Assembly: GCA_946222285.1 (NCBI GenBank)
Contig: CAMIIP010000012.1
Span: 1-49,042 of the forward strand
Source of the DNA: an uncultured Rothia sp.
GTDB lineage: Bacteria > Actinomycetota > Actinomycetes > Actinomycetales > Micrococcaceae
Reading direction: 5' to 3'
Length of the DNA stretch: 49,042 nt
Positions 26,045 through 35,652 of the stretch are shown here, piece by piece (position 1 is the stretch's first letter; every line of letters starts with the position of its first letter). Under the pieces are notes generated by a model that was not told the DNA's origin, searched no databases, and worked only from the letters and a program-made list of their open reading frames with translations. Both the position numbers and the translations under genes were made by a program.

Positions 26045-29000
26045 ATGAGCGAGGACGTTCAGAACGTAGACTCTGCCGAAGAATCGACGCAACAATCGGT
26101 GGCAGAAGAAACAACACAGTTAGCTGAAGAGAGCCAGCCGATCGGTTTAGATCAGTTGGCATCAGATGCTCGAAATGAAGCAGAGGCCAAATCTCAACGG
26201 GAGATACTCGCTAACGAATTGCAAAATCTAACTAAAGCGGCAGCTAGAAGTAGCCTGCTCTTTTTTGCGCCTAATCTCGATGAAATTGCTGAAAAAGCTC
26301 GTGCCGAGCGAGAAGCCCGGAAAGAGGCTCTTGAAGCAGAGCGTCGGCGGCGTCGTCTAGCTGAAATTACTCATGATGAAGACGAAGTGGTCTCACGTCG
26401 TCGTCGCCGTCGTCGGAGAGGCGAGCAAGATATCGAAATTGACGGCGGAACCGAAGGTGATCCCGAGAACACCGTCACTAAAGTGCGCGCCCCGCGGTTG
26501 CCAGATTCGCACACCACCAACCGTGTAACCGGTGTACGAGGTTCTACTCGTTTAGAGGCGAAAAAAATTCGCCGTCGTGAGTCGCGTTACTCTGGACGAC
26601 GCACACGAGGAATTTCCGAGGCAGAGTTTTTGGCTCGCCGGGAGGCTGTAGACCGTCAGATGATTGTGCGCCAGAAAGACCAGCGGATCCAAATCGGTGT
26701 GATTGAAGACGGTATATTGGCTGAGCATTTTGTGTCAAAGACCCAGCAAGACTCATTGATCGGCAATGTTTACCTGGGTAAGGTGCAGAATGTACTGCCC
26801 TCGATGGAAGCCGCTTTTGTTGATATCGGTCGAGGTCGTAACGCTGTTCTTTATGCTGGTGAAGTAAATTGGGATGTTTCTGGTCTTGAAGGTAGCCCCC
26901 GAAAAATTGAAAACGCGCTTAAACCCGGTGACTCGGTATTAGTACAGGTCACCAAAGACCCCATCGGGCATAAGGGCGCCCGACTAACCAGCCAGGTTTC
27001 TCTCCCCGGACGCTTCTTGGTGCATGTTCCCGGTGGCACGATGACTGGCATCTCTCGAAAATTGCCTGATACCGAGCGCACCCGTCTCAAAAAAATCCTC
27101 AAAGACAAGATGCCTGAAGATGCAGGCGTTATCGTGCGTACCGCAGCTGAAGGTGCTTCTGAAGAAGAACTAAGCCACGATATTAACCGTCTGCGCGTGC
27201 AATGGGAAGAAATCCAAGAGCGCTCTTCGGCTCCAAAAACTCTTGCACCCGAGATGCTTTACCAGGAACCAGATCTCACCATTAAGACCGTTCGCGATGT
27301 CTTTAATGAAGATTTCACCGCCATGATGGTTCAGGGTGATAACGCCTGGGATTCCATCGAAGCGTACGTTACTTACATGGCCCCAGATTTGCTAGATCGC
27401 TTGCAGAAATGGGAGGGAGAAGAAGACCTCTTCGACCACTACCGTATTGAAGAGCAATTGCATAAGGCGCTGGATCGAAAGGTTTATCTGCCTTCTGGCG
27501 GTTCACTGGTGATTGACCGCACCGAAGCCATGACAGTGGTCGACGTGAACACCGGTAAATTCACCGGCTCGGGCGGTAACCTTGAAGAAACGGTGACCAA
27601 GAACAATCTCGAAGCTGCTGAAGAGATCGTTCGTCAGCTTCGTCTGCGCGATATTGGCGGAATCATCGTTATCGACTTTATCGATATGGTTCTGGAATCT
27701 AACCGCGATCTTGTCTTGCGCCGTTTGGTGGAGTGTTTAGGGCGGGATCGCACTAAACACCAGGTTGCCGAGGTAACTTCGTTGGGCTTGGTACAAATGA
27801 CGCGTAAACGTATGGGCACAGGGTTGCTTGAAGTGTTCTCGGAGCCCTGCGAGCACTGTGCCGGTCGCGGCGTCATCGTTCATGATCAGCCCCTCAAGGG
27901 TCGCGCTGGAGGTGCAGAATACTCCTACCGTTCAGAGCGGGAAGACCGCCGTAAGGCTCGAAAGTCTCAGCGTACCCGCGAAACCCGCCATGGCGATTAT
28001 TACTCTCGTTCTGAAGAAACAGCTTCAGAGGAGCAGAGCGATCATCAGCGTAACGAATCTCGGCGCACCGCTTTGGCTAATATTGCGGCGGCAAGCGCAT
28101 CGCATGAAGACACCGCGGCACATAATGAGGATCTGCGTGAATCTAAGAATGCTCGTAAACGTAAGCGTCGTAAGCAGAATCGACGTGAACAGAACGAGCA
28201 GACACCTGAAAACACATCGCAAAACTTTACGGGTACCCCAGATCGGACGGTTACCATCGGTGGCGAAGTCGTTGAACTTCCTTACCACGCTGAGACAAGC
28301 GAAAAAGCTGAGCCAGCAGACAAAGCCGATGAGCTAACCTTAGAAAGTCTTTCTGATGCCTTCGATTCTCAGGAGCAGAAGAAAAACTTACGTCGTAAAC
28401 GTGCTAAACGCGATAACGTGCAAGAGCGTGCTACTTCTTGGCAAAGGTCTCGCCGTTCAGAACCTGCTGAAGTAATCGAAGCTTCAGGCGAAAATGTTCA
28501 GGCAACACCCGAGCAAGATTCCCGCTTTACGCAGAACTCGGATCGTTTTGAAGCTATTCGTGCCGGTGAAGCTCGCGCCCGGGCTTCACAGAAAGCAGGC
28601 CGAGATGTGATTCGCGCTGAGGGGGAGAAAGTAGCTAATACTTCAGAGCATCGTTCCGAGCGTTCAGTACCAGTACGTAAATCGTCCTCTGAGAAAAAAG
28701 ATAAATCTCGATCACGCAACCGCCGTGTCAGCTCTGCTGAGCAATCTGCTGAGCCCCAGCGTGCCGTTGCATCGCAGAAGCCTTTAGTGACCGGTGTAGC
28801 TCAACCCGGTAGCGTTAACGGTAACGTGGATAACTCTGTAGTAGAAGCGGTCGCGGCTCAACCATCCGAACCGATAGCTAAAGCTCCTGCCCGTAAGCGC
28901 CGATCCCGACGCGCAGTCAGCACCGGTATCGGCGCTAGGGTAGAGGCACAGGAGAACCTGCAAGCTGAAGCGGCCGGCACAGTTGTTTCTGTAGCCAACA

Positions 29001-29089
29001 AACCCGCGCAGCCTCAATCTGAAGCTTCCGCCCCGGTCATGCTTGGCGTAGGAGTCTCTGCTGAGAACATCAAGCGTGAAGGTAAATAA
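26045..29089 (+). CDS. rne: Ribonuclease E/G family protein
   Basis: A 1014-residue endoribonuclease for mRNA decay and rRNA/tRNA processing. A disordered charged N-terminal region (1-230, with an RRRRRRRR-type basic patch near 118-128) precedes the S1 domain (about 238-330), the RNase E/G catalytic core with metal-binding Asp500 (VVDVNTG) and Asp544 (VIDFIDM), and the zinc-link Cys602-x2-Cys605 (CEHC). Beyond about 620 the protein is low-complexity, rich in Arg, Glu, Ser and Ala, as in scaffold regions of actinobacterial RNase E. AGGAG precedes the ATG. The placement of the catalytic core between two disordered arms is typical of actinobacteria. Confidence 0.94.
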   Translation: MSEDVQNVDSAEESTQQSVAEETTQLAEESQPIGLDQLASDARNEAEAKSQREILANELQNLTKAAARSSLLFFAPNLDEIAEKARAEREARKEALEAERRRRRLAEITHDEDEVVSRRRRRRRRGEQDIEIDGGTEGDPENTVTKVRAPRLPDSHTTNRVTGVRGSTRLEAKKIRRRESRYSGRRTRGISEAEFLARREAVDRQMIVRQKDQRIQIGVIEDGILAEHFVSKTQQDSLIGNVYLGKVQNVLPSMEAAFVDIGRGRNAVLYAGEVNWDVSGLEGSPRKIENALKPGDSVLVQVTKDPIGHKGARLTSQVSLPGRFLVHVPGGTMTGISRKLPDTERTRLKKILKDKMPEDAGVIVRTAAEGASEEELSHDINRLRVQWEEIQERSSAPKTLAPEMLYQEPDLTIKTVRDVFNEDFTAMMVQGDNAWDSIEAYVTYMAPDLLDRLQKWEGEEDLFDHYRIEEQLHKALDRKVYLPSGGSLVIDRTEAMTVVDVNTGKFTGSGGNLEETVTKNNLEAAEEIVRQLRLRDIGGIIVIDFIDMVLESNRDLVLRRLVECLGRDRTKHQVAEVTSLGLVQMTRKRMGTGLLEVFSEPCEHCAGRGVIVHDQPLKGRAGGAEYSYRSEREDRRKARKSQRTRETRHGDYYSRSEETASEEQSDHQRNESRRTALANIAAASASHEDTAAHNEDLRESKNARKRKRRKQNRREQNEQTPENTSQNFTGTPDRTVTIGGEVVELPYHAETSEKAEPADKADELTLESLSDAFDSQEQKKNLRRKRAKRDNVQERATSWQRSRRSEPAEVIEASGENVQATPEQDSRFTQNSDRFEAIRAGEARARASQKAGRDVIRAEGEKVANTSEHRSERSVPVRKSSSEKKDKSRSRNRRVSSAEQSAEPQRAVASQKPLVTGVAQPGSVNGNVDNSVVEAVAAQPSEPIAKAPARKRRSRRAVSTGIGARVEAQENLQAEAAGTVVSVANKPAQPQSEASAPVMLGVGVSAENIKREGK

Positions 29090-29114
29090 AGCACGCTGAG
29101 CGTTGTAAGAAGCA

Positions 29115-29153
29115 AAAGATGCCCGCAAAATTTCTGATTTTGCGGGCATCTTT
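29115..29153 (+). terminator. Terminator of rne
   Basis: A perfect 17-base-pair stem (29115-29131 with 29137-29153), 5-base loop, ending in TTT. It lies 25 bases after the rne stop and separates rne from the rplU-rpmA unit. Confidence 0.93.
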
Positions 29154-29532
29154 ATAAGTGAGGTGTTGAACACATTAGAAACTTAGCTTCTTATTAGCTG
29201 GCGCAACATCATATACTTTTAGGAGATATGAGTTTTCAGTCCTGCTGAGGCTCGTCCGTTTGGGCGTGTCACTTGCTCTCTTTCAGAGAGTATCGTAGGC
29301 TTGTATGTCGGTGCTGTTTAGATTTGTTTTTAACGTTTCGAATCAAACACTAGGCACCCTTCGGTAAGAAATTACCGAAAAAGCTCGATGAGCGCGCATC
29401 CTTATAAATGCTCTGAATCCACCGAGAAATCTTCTCCGGGTTCAGTAGGCGATACACGTTTTTGGTTGAGGACCAGCGCTCTTGTCGAATTTTTTGTTCA
29501 AACTAAAGACGTCGAGAGAAGTGAGTTCCCAA
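29154..29532 (+). promoter_or_regulatory. Long leader/promoter region of rplU-rpmA
   Basis: About 380 bases without a supported gene. It contains CTCTC-TTTCA-GAGAG (29276-29290) and, at 29360-29379, an 8-base-pair stem TTCGGTAA/TTACCGAA closed by a GAAA tetraloop, which is a stable RNA fold. Both would be in the rplU leader if transcription starts near 29300. An L21-type autoregulatory leader is possible, but the known Firmicutes L21 leader motif was not recognised. Short open frames here overlap rplU out of frame and are not supported. Confidence 0.45.
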
Positions 29533-29844
29533 GTGGCATACGCGATTGTACGCGCTGGCGGCCGCCAGGAAAAGGTTTCCGTAGGAGACCTCGTTACCCT
29601 TGACCGCGTCGCTGGCGAGCCCGGTAGCATTGTAGAGCTACCTGTACTGCTGCTGGTTGATGGGGACAAGGTCACTGCAGATGCAAAGACCCTGGCTTCT
29701 GCCAAGGTAACTGCTGAAAAGGTCGAAGACCTCCGCGGTCCCAAGATCGTTATTCAGAAGTACAAGAACAAGACTGGTTACAAGAAGCGTCAGGGCTTCC
29801 GCGCAGAACTTACCACCATCAAAATTACTGCGATTGACGCGTAA
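29533..29844 (+). CDS. rplU: 50S ribosomal protein L21
   Basis: A 103-residue L21 protein that binds 23S rRNA in the large subunit. The sequence from VAYAIVRAGGRQEKVSVGD to the C-terminal KKRQGFRAELTTIKITAI region is canonical. The frame is open back to ATG 29482, but family proteins begin at the YAIVRAGG block. GTG 29533 has AAGTGAG seven bases upstream and gives the normal length; GTG 29521 (four residues longer) is the alternative. rpmA follows 49 bases later. Confidence 0.93.
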   Translation: MAYAIVRAGGRQEKVSVGDLVTLDRVAGEPGSIVELPVLLLVDGDKVTADAKTLASAKVTAEKVEDLRGPKIVIQKYKNKTGYKKRQGFRAELTTIKITAIDA

Positions 29845-29893
29845 GTTCAGCAAGTTCCGGATCTTCAATAATCTTTACCTAAGGTAGGCACAG

Positions 29894-30151
29894 ATGGCAC
29901 ATAAGAAGGGCGCAAGCTCCACCCGCAACGGCCGTGACTCTAACCCCCAGTACCTCGGTGTGAAGCGCTTTGGCGGTCAGACCGTCAGTGCGGGCGAGAT
30001 TCTCGTTCGCCAGCGTGGCACCCATTTCCACCCCGGCAACAATGTTGGTCGTGGCGGAGACGATACCCTGTTCGCTCTTGCAGCAGGTCAGGTCGAATTC
30101 GGTACTCGTAAGGGCCGCAAGGTCGTTAACATTCTTGCAGCAGCTGAGTAA
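29894..30151 (+). CDS. rpmA: 50S ribosomal protein L27
   Basis: An 85-residue L27 protein that reaches toward the peptidyl-transferase centre with its N terminus. MAHKKGASSTRNGRDS and the RQRGTHFHPG block are diagnostic. There is no cleavable N-terminal extension of the Firmicutes type. It is co-transcribed with rplU and closed by a strong terminator before obg. Confidence 0.97.
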   Translation: MAHKKGASSTRNGRDSNPQYLGVKRFGGQTVSAGEILVRQRGTHFHPGNNVGRGGDDTLFALAAGQVEFGTRKGRKVVNILAAAE

Positions 30152-30175
30152 TTAGCTATTCAATAGAATGTGTGG

Positions 30176-30206
30176 AGAGGGCAAGCACGAAGAGTGCTTG
30201 CCCTCT
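30176..30206 (+). terminator. Terminator of rplU-rpmA
   Basis: A perfect 13-base-pair stem (30176-30188 with 30194-30206) with a GAAGA loop, followed by TTCTTTT. It lies 25 bases after the rpmA stop. Confidence 0.9.
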
Positions 30207-30305
30207 TTCTTTTATCAAACACTCAAACGGCTTAGTCGTATTCTTGTCCCTGCTGATATGGGACAATATGTAGAAAAGTTTTAACCCAATCAAGGAGAAT
30301 CTTTC

Positions 30306-31880
30306 GTGGCAGATTTCGTAGACCGCGTCGTCCTGCATGTTTCCGGTGGTCACGGCGGGACCGGCTGTGTGTCGGTTCGCCGCGAAAAGTTCAAACCCCT
30401 CGGCGGGCCCAACGGCGGTAATGGCGGTAACGGCGGCGACGTCATTTTGCGAGTGGATGGGCAAACTACCACTTTGCTTGAATATCACCACAGCCCGCAT
30501 CAACATGCTCCGAACGGTGATATTGGCCGAGGCGATATGCACCATGGCATCAACGGTGAGACCCTGATCCTTCCGGTTCCGCAGGGAACCGTGGTCAAAG
30601 ACAAAGAAGGCAATGTCCTTGCAGATCTCATTCGAGTGGGCGATGAATTCGTAGCTGCTCGTGGAGGTCAGGGGGGTCTCGGCAACGCGGCTCTGGCCTC
30701 GGCTAAGCGTAAAGCTCCAGGCTTTGCTCTCCTGGGTATTCCAGGCGATGAGCGCGATGTTGTTCTCGAACTGAAATCTATTGCTGATATAGCTTTGGTG
30801 GGCTTTCCCAGCGCTGGTAAATCTTCGTTGATTGCTGCTATTTCTGCTGCCCGCCCCAAGATCGCTGAGTATCCCTTTACTACTTTGGTGCCTAACCTTG
30901 GTGTGGTTCAGGCAGGGGATACTCGCTATACTGTGGCTGATGTTCCTGGTCTTATCGAAGGAGCGTCAGACGGTAAAGGCTTGGGCCACCGTTTCTTACG
31001 CCACGTTGAGCGTTCGTCAGCTTTGGTGCACGTGATTGACTGCGCCACCTTGGAGCCTATGCGTGATCCCGTATCTGACTTTGAAGTTATTCGTGGTGAG
31101 CTAGAAAATTATGAAGTTGATCCCACCGCCGGCGTCACTGTTCCCCTGAATAAGCGTCCCCAGCTCATCGTTTTGAACAAAATTGATGTTCCTGAAGCGC
31201 GCGAGCTTGCCGATTTTGTGCGTGAAGACTTTGAGAAAATGGGTGTCAAGGTTTTCGAAATCTCGACTGCCTCCCACGAGGGCTTACGTCCACTGACTTT
31301 TGCCATGGCTGAGATCGTAGAAGCTGATCGTAAGGCACGTAAGAAGGCCGAGCAGAAACCTGCCGAAGAAGTTACCGTGGTGCGTCCCAAGGGATTCCGC
31401 TCTAAGAAACAGAAAGAGTTCTTCATTCGCCGTGAAGAACGCAATCTTGAGCCTCTCTTCCGCGTGATTGGTGAGAAGCCTGAGAAGTGGATTATGCAGA
31501 CGGACTTTAACAACGATGAAGCGGTGGGTTATCTTGCTGACCGTTTTGCCAAGCTCGGTATTGAAGACGAACTTTACAAGCAGGGTGCTCGTGCCGGTGA
31601 TGCGGTGGTGATTGGTGAGCAGAACGATGCCGTAGTCTTTGACTGGGAGCCTACTATGGTCGGTGGCGCTGAACTTCTCAGCTCGCCTCGTGGTACCGAT
31701 GTGCGCCTAGAAGAGGTCATTCGTCCTACCCGCTCCGAGCGCAAGTCTCACTACCATGACCGTATGGATGCCAAGGAAGAGGCTCGTCAGGAACTTGAAG
31801 CCGAGCGTCAGGCAGGTATCTGGACGGAATCTGTTGACGAACGCAGGGACGCTGCGCACAGAAAATCGACAGAGGACTAA
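30306..31880 (+). CDS. obgE: GTPase Obg
   Basis: A 524-residue Obg/CgtA GTPase involved in 50S assembly and stress control. The glycine-rich OBG domain occupies about 1-158 (GGPNGGNGGNGG at 33-44), then the G domain with P-loop GFPSAGKSS (166-174), G3 DVPG (212-215) and G4 NKID, then an OCT domain (about 355-435) and a charged C-terminal tail. The start is GTG 30306 after AAGGAG. proB begins five bases after its stop, so the two are co-transcribed. Confidence 0.96.
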   Translation: MADFVDRVVLHVSGGHGGTGCVSVRREKFKPLGGPNGGNGGNGGDVILRVDGQTTTLLEYHHSPHQHAPNGDIGRGDMHHGINGETLILPVPQGTVVKDKEGNVLADLIRVGDEFVAARGGQGGLGNAALASAKRKAPGFALLGIPGDERDVVLELKSIADIALVGFPSAGKSSLIAAISAARPKIAEYPFTTLVPNLGVVQAGDTRYTVADVPGLIEGASDGKGLGHRFLRHVERSSALVHVIDCATLEPMRDPVSDFEVIRGELENYEVDPTAGVTVPLNKRPQLIVLNKIDVPEARELADFVREDFEKMGVKVFEISTASHEGLRPLTFAMAEIVEADRKARKKAEQKPAEEVTVVRPKGFRSKKQKEFFIRREERNLEPLFRVIGEKPEKWIMQTDFNNDEAVGYLADRFAKLGIEDELYKQGARAGDAVVIGEQNDAVVFDWEPTMVGGAELLSSPRGTDVRLEEVIRPTRSERKSHYHDRMDAKEEARQELEAERQAGIWTESVDERRDAAHRKSTED

Positions 31881-31885
31881 ACACT

Positions 31886-33058
31886 ATGACGACGACCAAC
31901 ACGCAAGGCCGCAATAAAAAGAGCAAAAGCCCTATAGCGGAGCGTCCATCAATACCTGAGGCTCAGCGTGTTGTCGTCAAAATTGGTTCTTCGTCACTAA
32001 CCTCGATTGAGAATTCTTTAGATGAGCTAGCCATTGCCACCATTATTGATGTGTTAGCAACGATGCGCCGCGCCCACCCATCTATGCAGATTATCCTTGT
32101 CTCCTCCGGCGCTATTGCTGCGGGTCTAGCGCCTCTGGGGCTAAAGTGGCGACCTAAAGATTTGGCAACTCAGCAAGCTGCCGACTCGGTAGGGCAATCG
32201 TTGCTGATGGCTCGTTATACGGAGACTTTCGCTCGGTATGGCGTCACTGTTTCGCAGGTTCTTCTCACCGCTGAGGATCTGATGGTGAGAAATCGCTATC
32301 AAAACGCTCACAGGCAGCTTGAGCGGCTTTTAGAGCTAGGGGTAACCCCCATTATTAATGAGAATGACGCGGTGGCTACTGCCGAAGTACGCTTTGGCGA
32401 TAATGACCGGATAGCTGCCCTTGTTGCCCACACGGTCAAAGCAGATGCCTTGATATTACTTTCGGACGTCGACGCTCTCTACACCAAACACCCTGAACTT
32501 GGCGGGCAGCGAATTGAGCAGATTCGCTCGAAGGTTGATTTAGAGGGGGTATCTATCGGTAGCGTGGGGTCAGCGGGCATTGGATCCGGCGGCATGATTA
32601 CTAAAGTTCGAGCCGCTCAGCTTGCCGCTTCATCGGGTATTCCTGCTCTTATTACCTGTGCCGATAACGCTCGGGCAGCCTTGACTGGGGAAGACGTAGG
32701 CACTTGGTTTTTTGCCACCGGTACCAGAAAATCTGTGCATGATTTATGGTTGGGTTATTTAGCAGATATTTGCGGAACCATAGTTCTGGACGACGGCGCT
32801 GTGGCTGCGGTGCGTCGTCGTCGTTCTTTACTTGCTGCGGGGATAACGGGAGTGCAGGGACGATTCGAGAGTTCTGAACCGGTGGAGCTGGCAAATCAGG
32901 AAGGGGCAGTTATAGCTCACGGTCTGAGTTCATATAGTTCTCTTGAAATCGCCGAAATGATGGGTTTACCTTCAGGAAAAATTACTGAAAAACTGGGGGA
33001 GGAGTATGACGGTACTGTGGTGCATGCTGACCACCTGGTGTTGGTGGATACTCGATAA
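31886..33058 (+). CDS. proB: Glutamate 5-kinase
   Basis: A 390-residue kinase catalysing the first step of proline synthesis. The amino-acid-kinase domain begins VVKIGSSSLT near residue 30 and includes NENDAVAT and the glycine-rich GSGGMITK stretch; a PUA domain follows from about 295. The ATG lies five bases after obg. proA follows 68 bases downstream, so obg-proB-proA may form one unit. Confidence 0.96.
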   Translation: MTTTNTQGRNKKSKSPIAERPSIPEAQRVVVKIGSSSLTSIENSLDELAIATIIDVLATMRRAHPSMQIILVSSGAIAAGLAPLGLKWRPKDLATQQAADSVGQSLLMARYTETFARYGVTVSQVLLTAEDLMVRNRYQNAHRQLERLLELGVTPIINENDAVATAEVRFGDNDRIAALVAHTVKADALILLSDVDALYTKHPELGGQRIEQIRSKVDLEGVSIGSVGSAGIGSGGMITKVRAAQLAASSGIPALITCADNARAALTGEDVGTWFFATGTRKSVHDLWLGYLADICGTIVLDDGAVAAVRRRRSLLAAGITGVQGRFESSEPVELANQEGAVIAHGLSSYSSLEIAEMMGLPSGKITEKLGEEYDGTVVHADHLVLVDTR

Positions 33059-33126
33059 ACATAAGTGTGTGGCTTAAAAATCGCTCACAATAACTTTCTC
33101 AGCAGAACTCTGGTTAGGATAGAAGC

Positions 33127-34413
33127 ATGACTGAGACCACATTGAATGTTTCTGAATCTGTGATGAAAGACGTACGCGATATGGCGTATGATGCCCGGAT
33201 CAGCGCTCGGGCTCTAGCTCGCGCCGATACCGCCTGGAAAAATAAGGGATTGGCGGCTATCGCAGAAGACCTGGAAACGCAGTCAACGATGATTGTGGTT
33301 CAAAATCAGGAAGATTTGGCTCGTGAGCGCGCGCAGGGGATGAGCGAGGCGATGCTGGATCGTTTAGCGCTTTCTCCAGGCCGCGTGCAAGAACTTGCTG
33401 ATTCGATACGCGCGTTAATCGCGCTGGAAGACCCAGTGGGACAGGTGATACACGGCTCTACCTTGCCGAATGGGTTGCGTATGGTGCAGACGAGAGTTCC
33501 TCTGGGGGTGGTTGGTGCGATTTATGAGGCACGACCGAACGTTACTGTAGATATTGCCGGGTTAGCCATCAAATCTGGGAACGCGGTAATGTTGCGCGGC
33601 GGATCAGCTGCCATAAAAACTAACCAAACGATTACTCGCATTATTCGGGGTGCCTTGGATCGTTCGGGTCTACCTATGGATTGTGTGCAATCGGTTGATG
33701 AATTTGGCAGGGAAGGCGCCAACGCTCTCATGCTTGCTACCGGTGATATTGATGTGCTCATTCCCCGAGGTGGTCACGATCTCATTCGGAGCGTAGTAAC
33801 TCATGCTCGAGTGCCGGTCATCGAAACAGGTGAAGGAAATTGTCACATTTTCGTTGATGTTTCTGCCACTGAAAAAATGACACGCGATATTGTTCTCAAC
33901 GCGAAAACCTATCGTCCGGGAACATGCAATACGGTGGAAACTCTTCTGCTGGCTGAGGGAGCTGTTGCAGGCTCCAGCGTTCTTAAAGCTCTGTTTCAGG
34001 CAGGGGTGACCTTGCATGTTGACGAACGTACAGAGGCTATACTGCCACCTGAGGTATCTGCTGTTACTGCTACCGAAGAGGACTGGAAAACGGAATACGG
34101 ATCGCTAGATCTTGCCGTAGCAACGGTTGATAACGTGGAGTGCGCTATCTCGCATATTCGCAAATATTCCACAGGGCATTCTGAGGCTATTATTACGAAT
34201 GATGTGGCGAATGCTGAAACCTTTGTGAATGGTATCGATTCAGCAGCTGTCTATGTCAATGCTTCTACCAGATTTACTGATGGGGGACAGCTCGGTCTTG
34301 GCGCTGAAGTAGGAATCTCTACTCAAAAACTTCATGCCCGTGGTCCAATGGGACTTGCGCAACTCACTACAAACAAGTGGATTGTGCGAGGAAGCGGGCA
34401 GATCCGCAAGTAA
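33127..34413 (+). CDS. proA: Glutamate-5-semialdehyde dehydrogenase (gamma-glutamyl phosphate reductase)
   Basis: A 428-residue aldehyde-dehydrogenase-fold enzyme for the second step of proline synthesis, using NADPH. The catalytic Cys267 sits in YRPGTCNTVETLL; GVVGAIYEARPNVT and LRGGSAA are family blocks. The C-terminal GPMGLAQLTTNKW stretch is canonical. The ATG follows a weak ribosome site. It works directly on the product of ProB, encoded upstream. Confidence 0.97.
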   Translation: MTETTLNVSESVMKDVRDMAYDARISARALARADTAWKNKGLAAIAEDLETQSTMIVVQNQEDLARERAQGMSEAMLDRLALSPGRVQELADSIRALIALEDPVGQVIHGSTLPNGLRMVQTRVPLGVVGAIYEARPNVTVDIAGLAIKSGNAVMLRGGSAAIKTNQTITRIIRGALDRSGLPMDCVQSVDEFGREGANALMLATGDIDVLIPRGGHDLIRSVVTHARVPVIETGEGNCHIFVDVSATEKMTRDIVLNAKTYRPGTCNTVETLLLAEGAVAGSSVLKALFQAGVTLHVDERTEAILPPEVSAVTATEEDWKTEYGSLDLAVATVDNVECAISHIRKYSTGHSEAIITNDVANAETFVNGIDSAAVYVNASTRFTDGGQLGLGAEVGISTQKLHARGPMGLAQLTTNKWIVRGSGQIRK

Positions 34414-34541
34414 ATGTAGGGTATGTCTACTGGAATTTTGTGGGCTTTGGAGATTTGCATTGCGCCTTAATCGGTAAAAGCCGGTAGCATAGGGACTAAA
34501 CATCTGCATGCCTCACACACGGGCTTTCGGAAAGGAACTTA

Positions 34542-34775
34542 ATGAACAAGATTCTTTTGGCTTCAGCTGAAGCTGAACACACAGAACAATTGATGCTCCT
34601 CGGTATTCCTACCTTCTGGTTTGGAATTATCGCGGCCATCTTATTTCTTCTTCTTTTCACCATTACCATCTCATTTAGCGGTCGTGGTATTGTGCGCCTT
34701 GACCACGCGGGTGATCAAATGGGGCATGATGAAAGCCAAGCTATAGCCGACTATCAGGCTAAGCACGGTCACTAA
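34542..34775 (+). CDS. Small single-pass membrane protein
   Basis: A 77-residue protein with one strong hydrophobic helix (about 22-46, IPTFWFGIIAAILFLLLFTI within it) and a hydrophilic C-terminal tail rich in Asp, His and Gln. GAAAGGAAC lies upstream of the ATG. Comparable short membrane proteins occur next to nadD in related actinobacteria, but no function is known. A terminator follows, so it is probably transcribed alone from the TAGCAT-containing region near 34485. Confidence 0.72.
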   Translation: MNKILLASAEAEHTEQLMLLGIPTFWFGIIAAILFLLLFTITISFSGRGIVRLDHAGDQMGHDESQAIADYQAKHGH

Positions 34776-34787
34776 TTTTTCATGGCG

Positions 34788-34816
34788 GTCGGCGTAACTT
34801 TACTAGTTACGCCGAC
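34788..34816 (+). terminator. Hairpin between the small membrane protein gene and nadD
   Basis: A perfect 11-base-pair stem (34788-34798 with 34806-34816) with a 7-base loop. It is followed by TTCGTATT, so termination may be partial. The nadD ribosome site is 13 bases beyond it. Confidence 0.75.
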
Positions 34817-34837
34817 TTCGTATTGTTCAGGAGACTA

Positions 34838-35566
34838 ATGAGCGTTTTACCTCATTGCCGTAAAGATCTTGTTAACATTCCCGCCAGGGTTGAAGGCAGG
34901 ACTCGTCTAGGAGTTATGGGCGGCACCTTTGACCCGATTCACCACGGTCATTTGGTGGCGGCGAGTGAGGTGGCTGCGTTACTTGATCTGGACGAAGTGG
35001 TTTTCGTACCGACTGGTCAACCCTGGCAAAAATCAAGTAAACGGCAGGTCTCTGATGCAGAACATCGTTATCTGATGACCGTGATTGCAACGGCATCCAA
35101 CCCACGGTTTACGGTGAGCCGGGTAGATATTGATCGTAAAGGCCCCACCTATACCATCGATACACTGAATGATTTGAGAACACTTCGCCCCGAGAGTGAT
35201 ATATTCTTTATCACCGGTGCCGATGCTATGAATCAGCTGATGACTTGGAAAGATTCAGAAAAACTGTGGGATCTTGCCTATTTTGTAGGAGTTACTCGTC
35301 CAGGGCATGAACTAACTATCCCGAAAGTAGGCCCAGAGCATTTTTCGTTGCTTGAAGTTCCAGCTATGGCTATTTCTTCAACCGATATTCGCCAGCGATC
35401 TGCCAATAAAATGCCGGTCTGGTATTTGGTTCCAGACGGCGTTGTCCAATATATTAATAAGTACGATTTATATCACGAGATAAATTACACCGCTGATGAC
35501 CTCCCCCATTACTCCGATGGTTTACCACATCTTGCAGGAGATACTAAGCTTACAGAATATCTCTAA
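34838..35566 (+). CDS. nadD: Nicotinate-nucleotide adenylyltransferase
   Basis: A 242-residue nucleotidyltransferase that makes deamido-NAD from nicotinate mononucleotide and ATP. GVMGGTFDPIHHGHL carries the HxGH motif (HHGH at 35-38) and the C-terminal AISSTDIRQR block is the second family signature. ATG 34838 has AGGAG four bases upstream; an ATG at 34823 lies before that site. The protein extends about 30 residues past the usual end, with an acidic His-containing tail. Confidence 0.95.
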   Translation: MSVLPHCRKDLVNIPARVEGRTRLGVMGGTFDPIHHGHLVAASEVAALLDLDEVVFVPTGQPWQKSSKRQVSDAEHRYLMTVIATASNPRFTVSRVDIDRKGPTYTIDTLNDLRTLRPESDIFFITGADAMNQLMTWKDSEKLWDLAYFVGVTRPGHELTIPKVGPEHFSLLEVPAMAISSTDIRQRSANKMPVWYLVPDGVVQYINKYDLYHEINYTADDLPHYSDGLPHLAGDTKLTEYL

Positions 35567-35610
35567 AGCTTTAGATAGCTCACTTTTCTATAGCTCTTGC
35601 AAGATAACAG

Positions 35611-35616
35611 TATAAT
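35611..35616 (+). promoter_or_regulatory. Candidate -10 element before the repeat-bearing membrane protein gene
   Basis: A perfect TATAAT hexamer lies 37 bases before the TTG start. No good -35 hexamer is seen at 16-18 bases upstream, so activation or an extended element would be needed. Confidence 0.35.
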
Positions 35617-35652
35617 TTTGAGAGTAAACGGTTCTTCTTAAGCGAGGATAAC

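Noticed and set aside
29388..29603. Open frame of 71 codons overlapping rplU
   Set aside because: Out of frame with L21, no family features and no good ribosome site.
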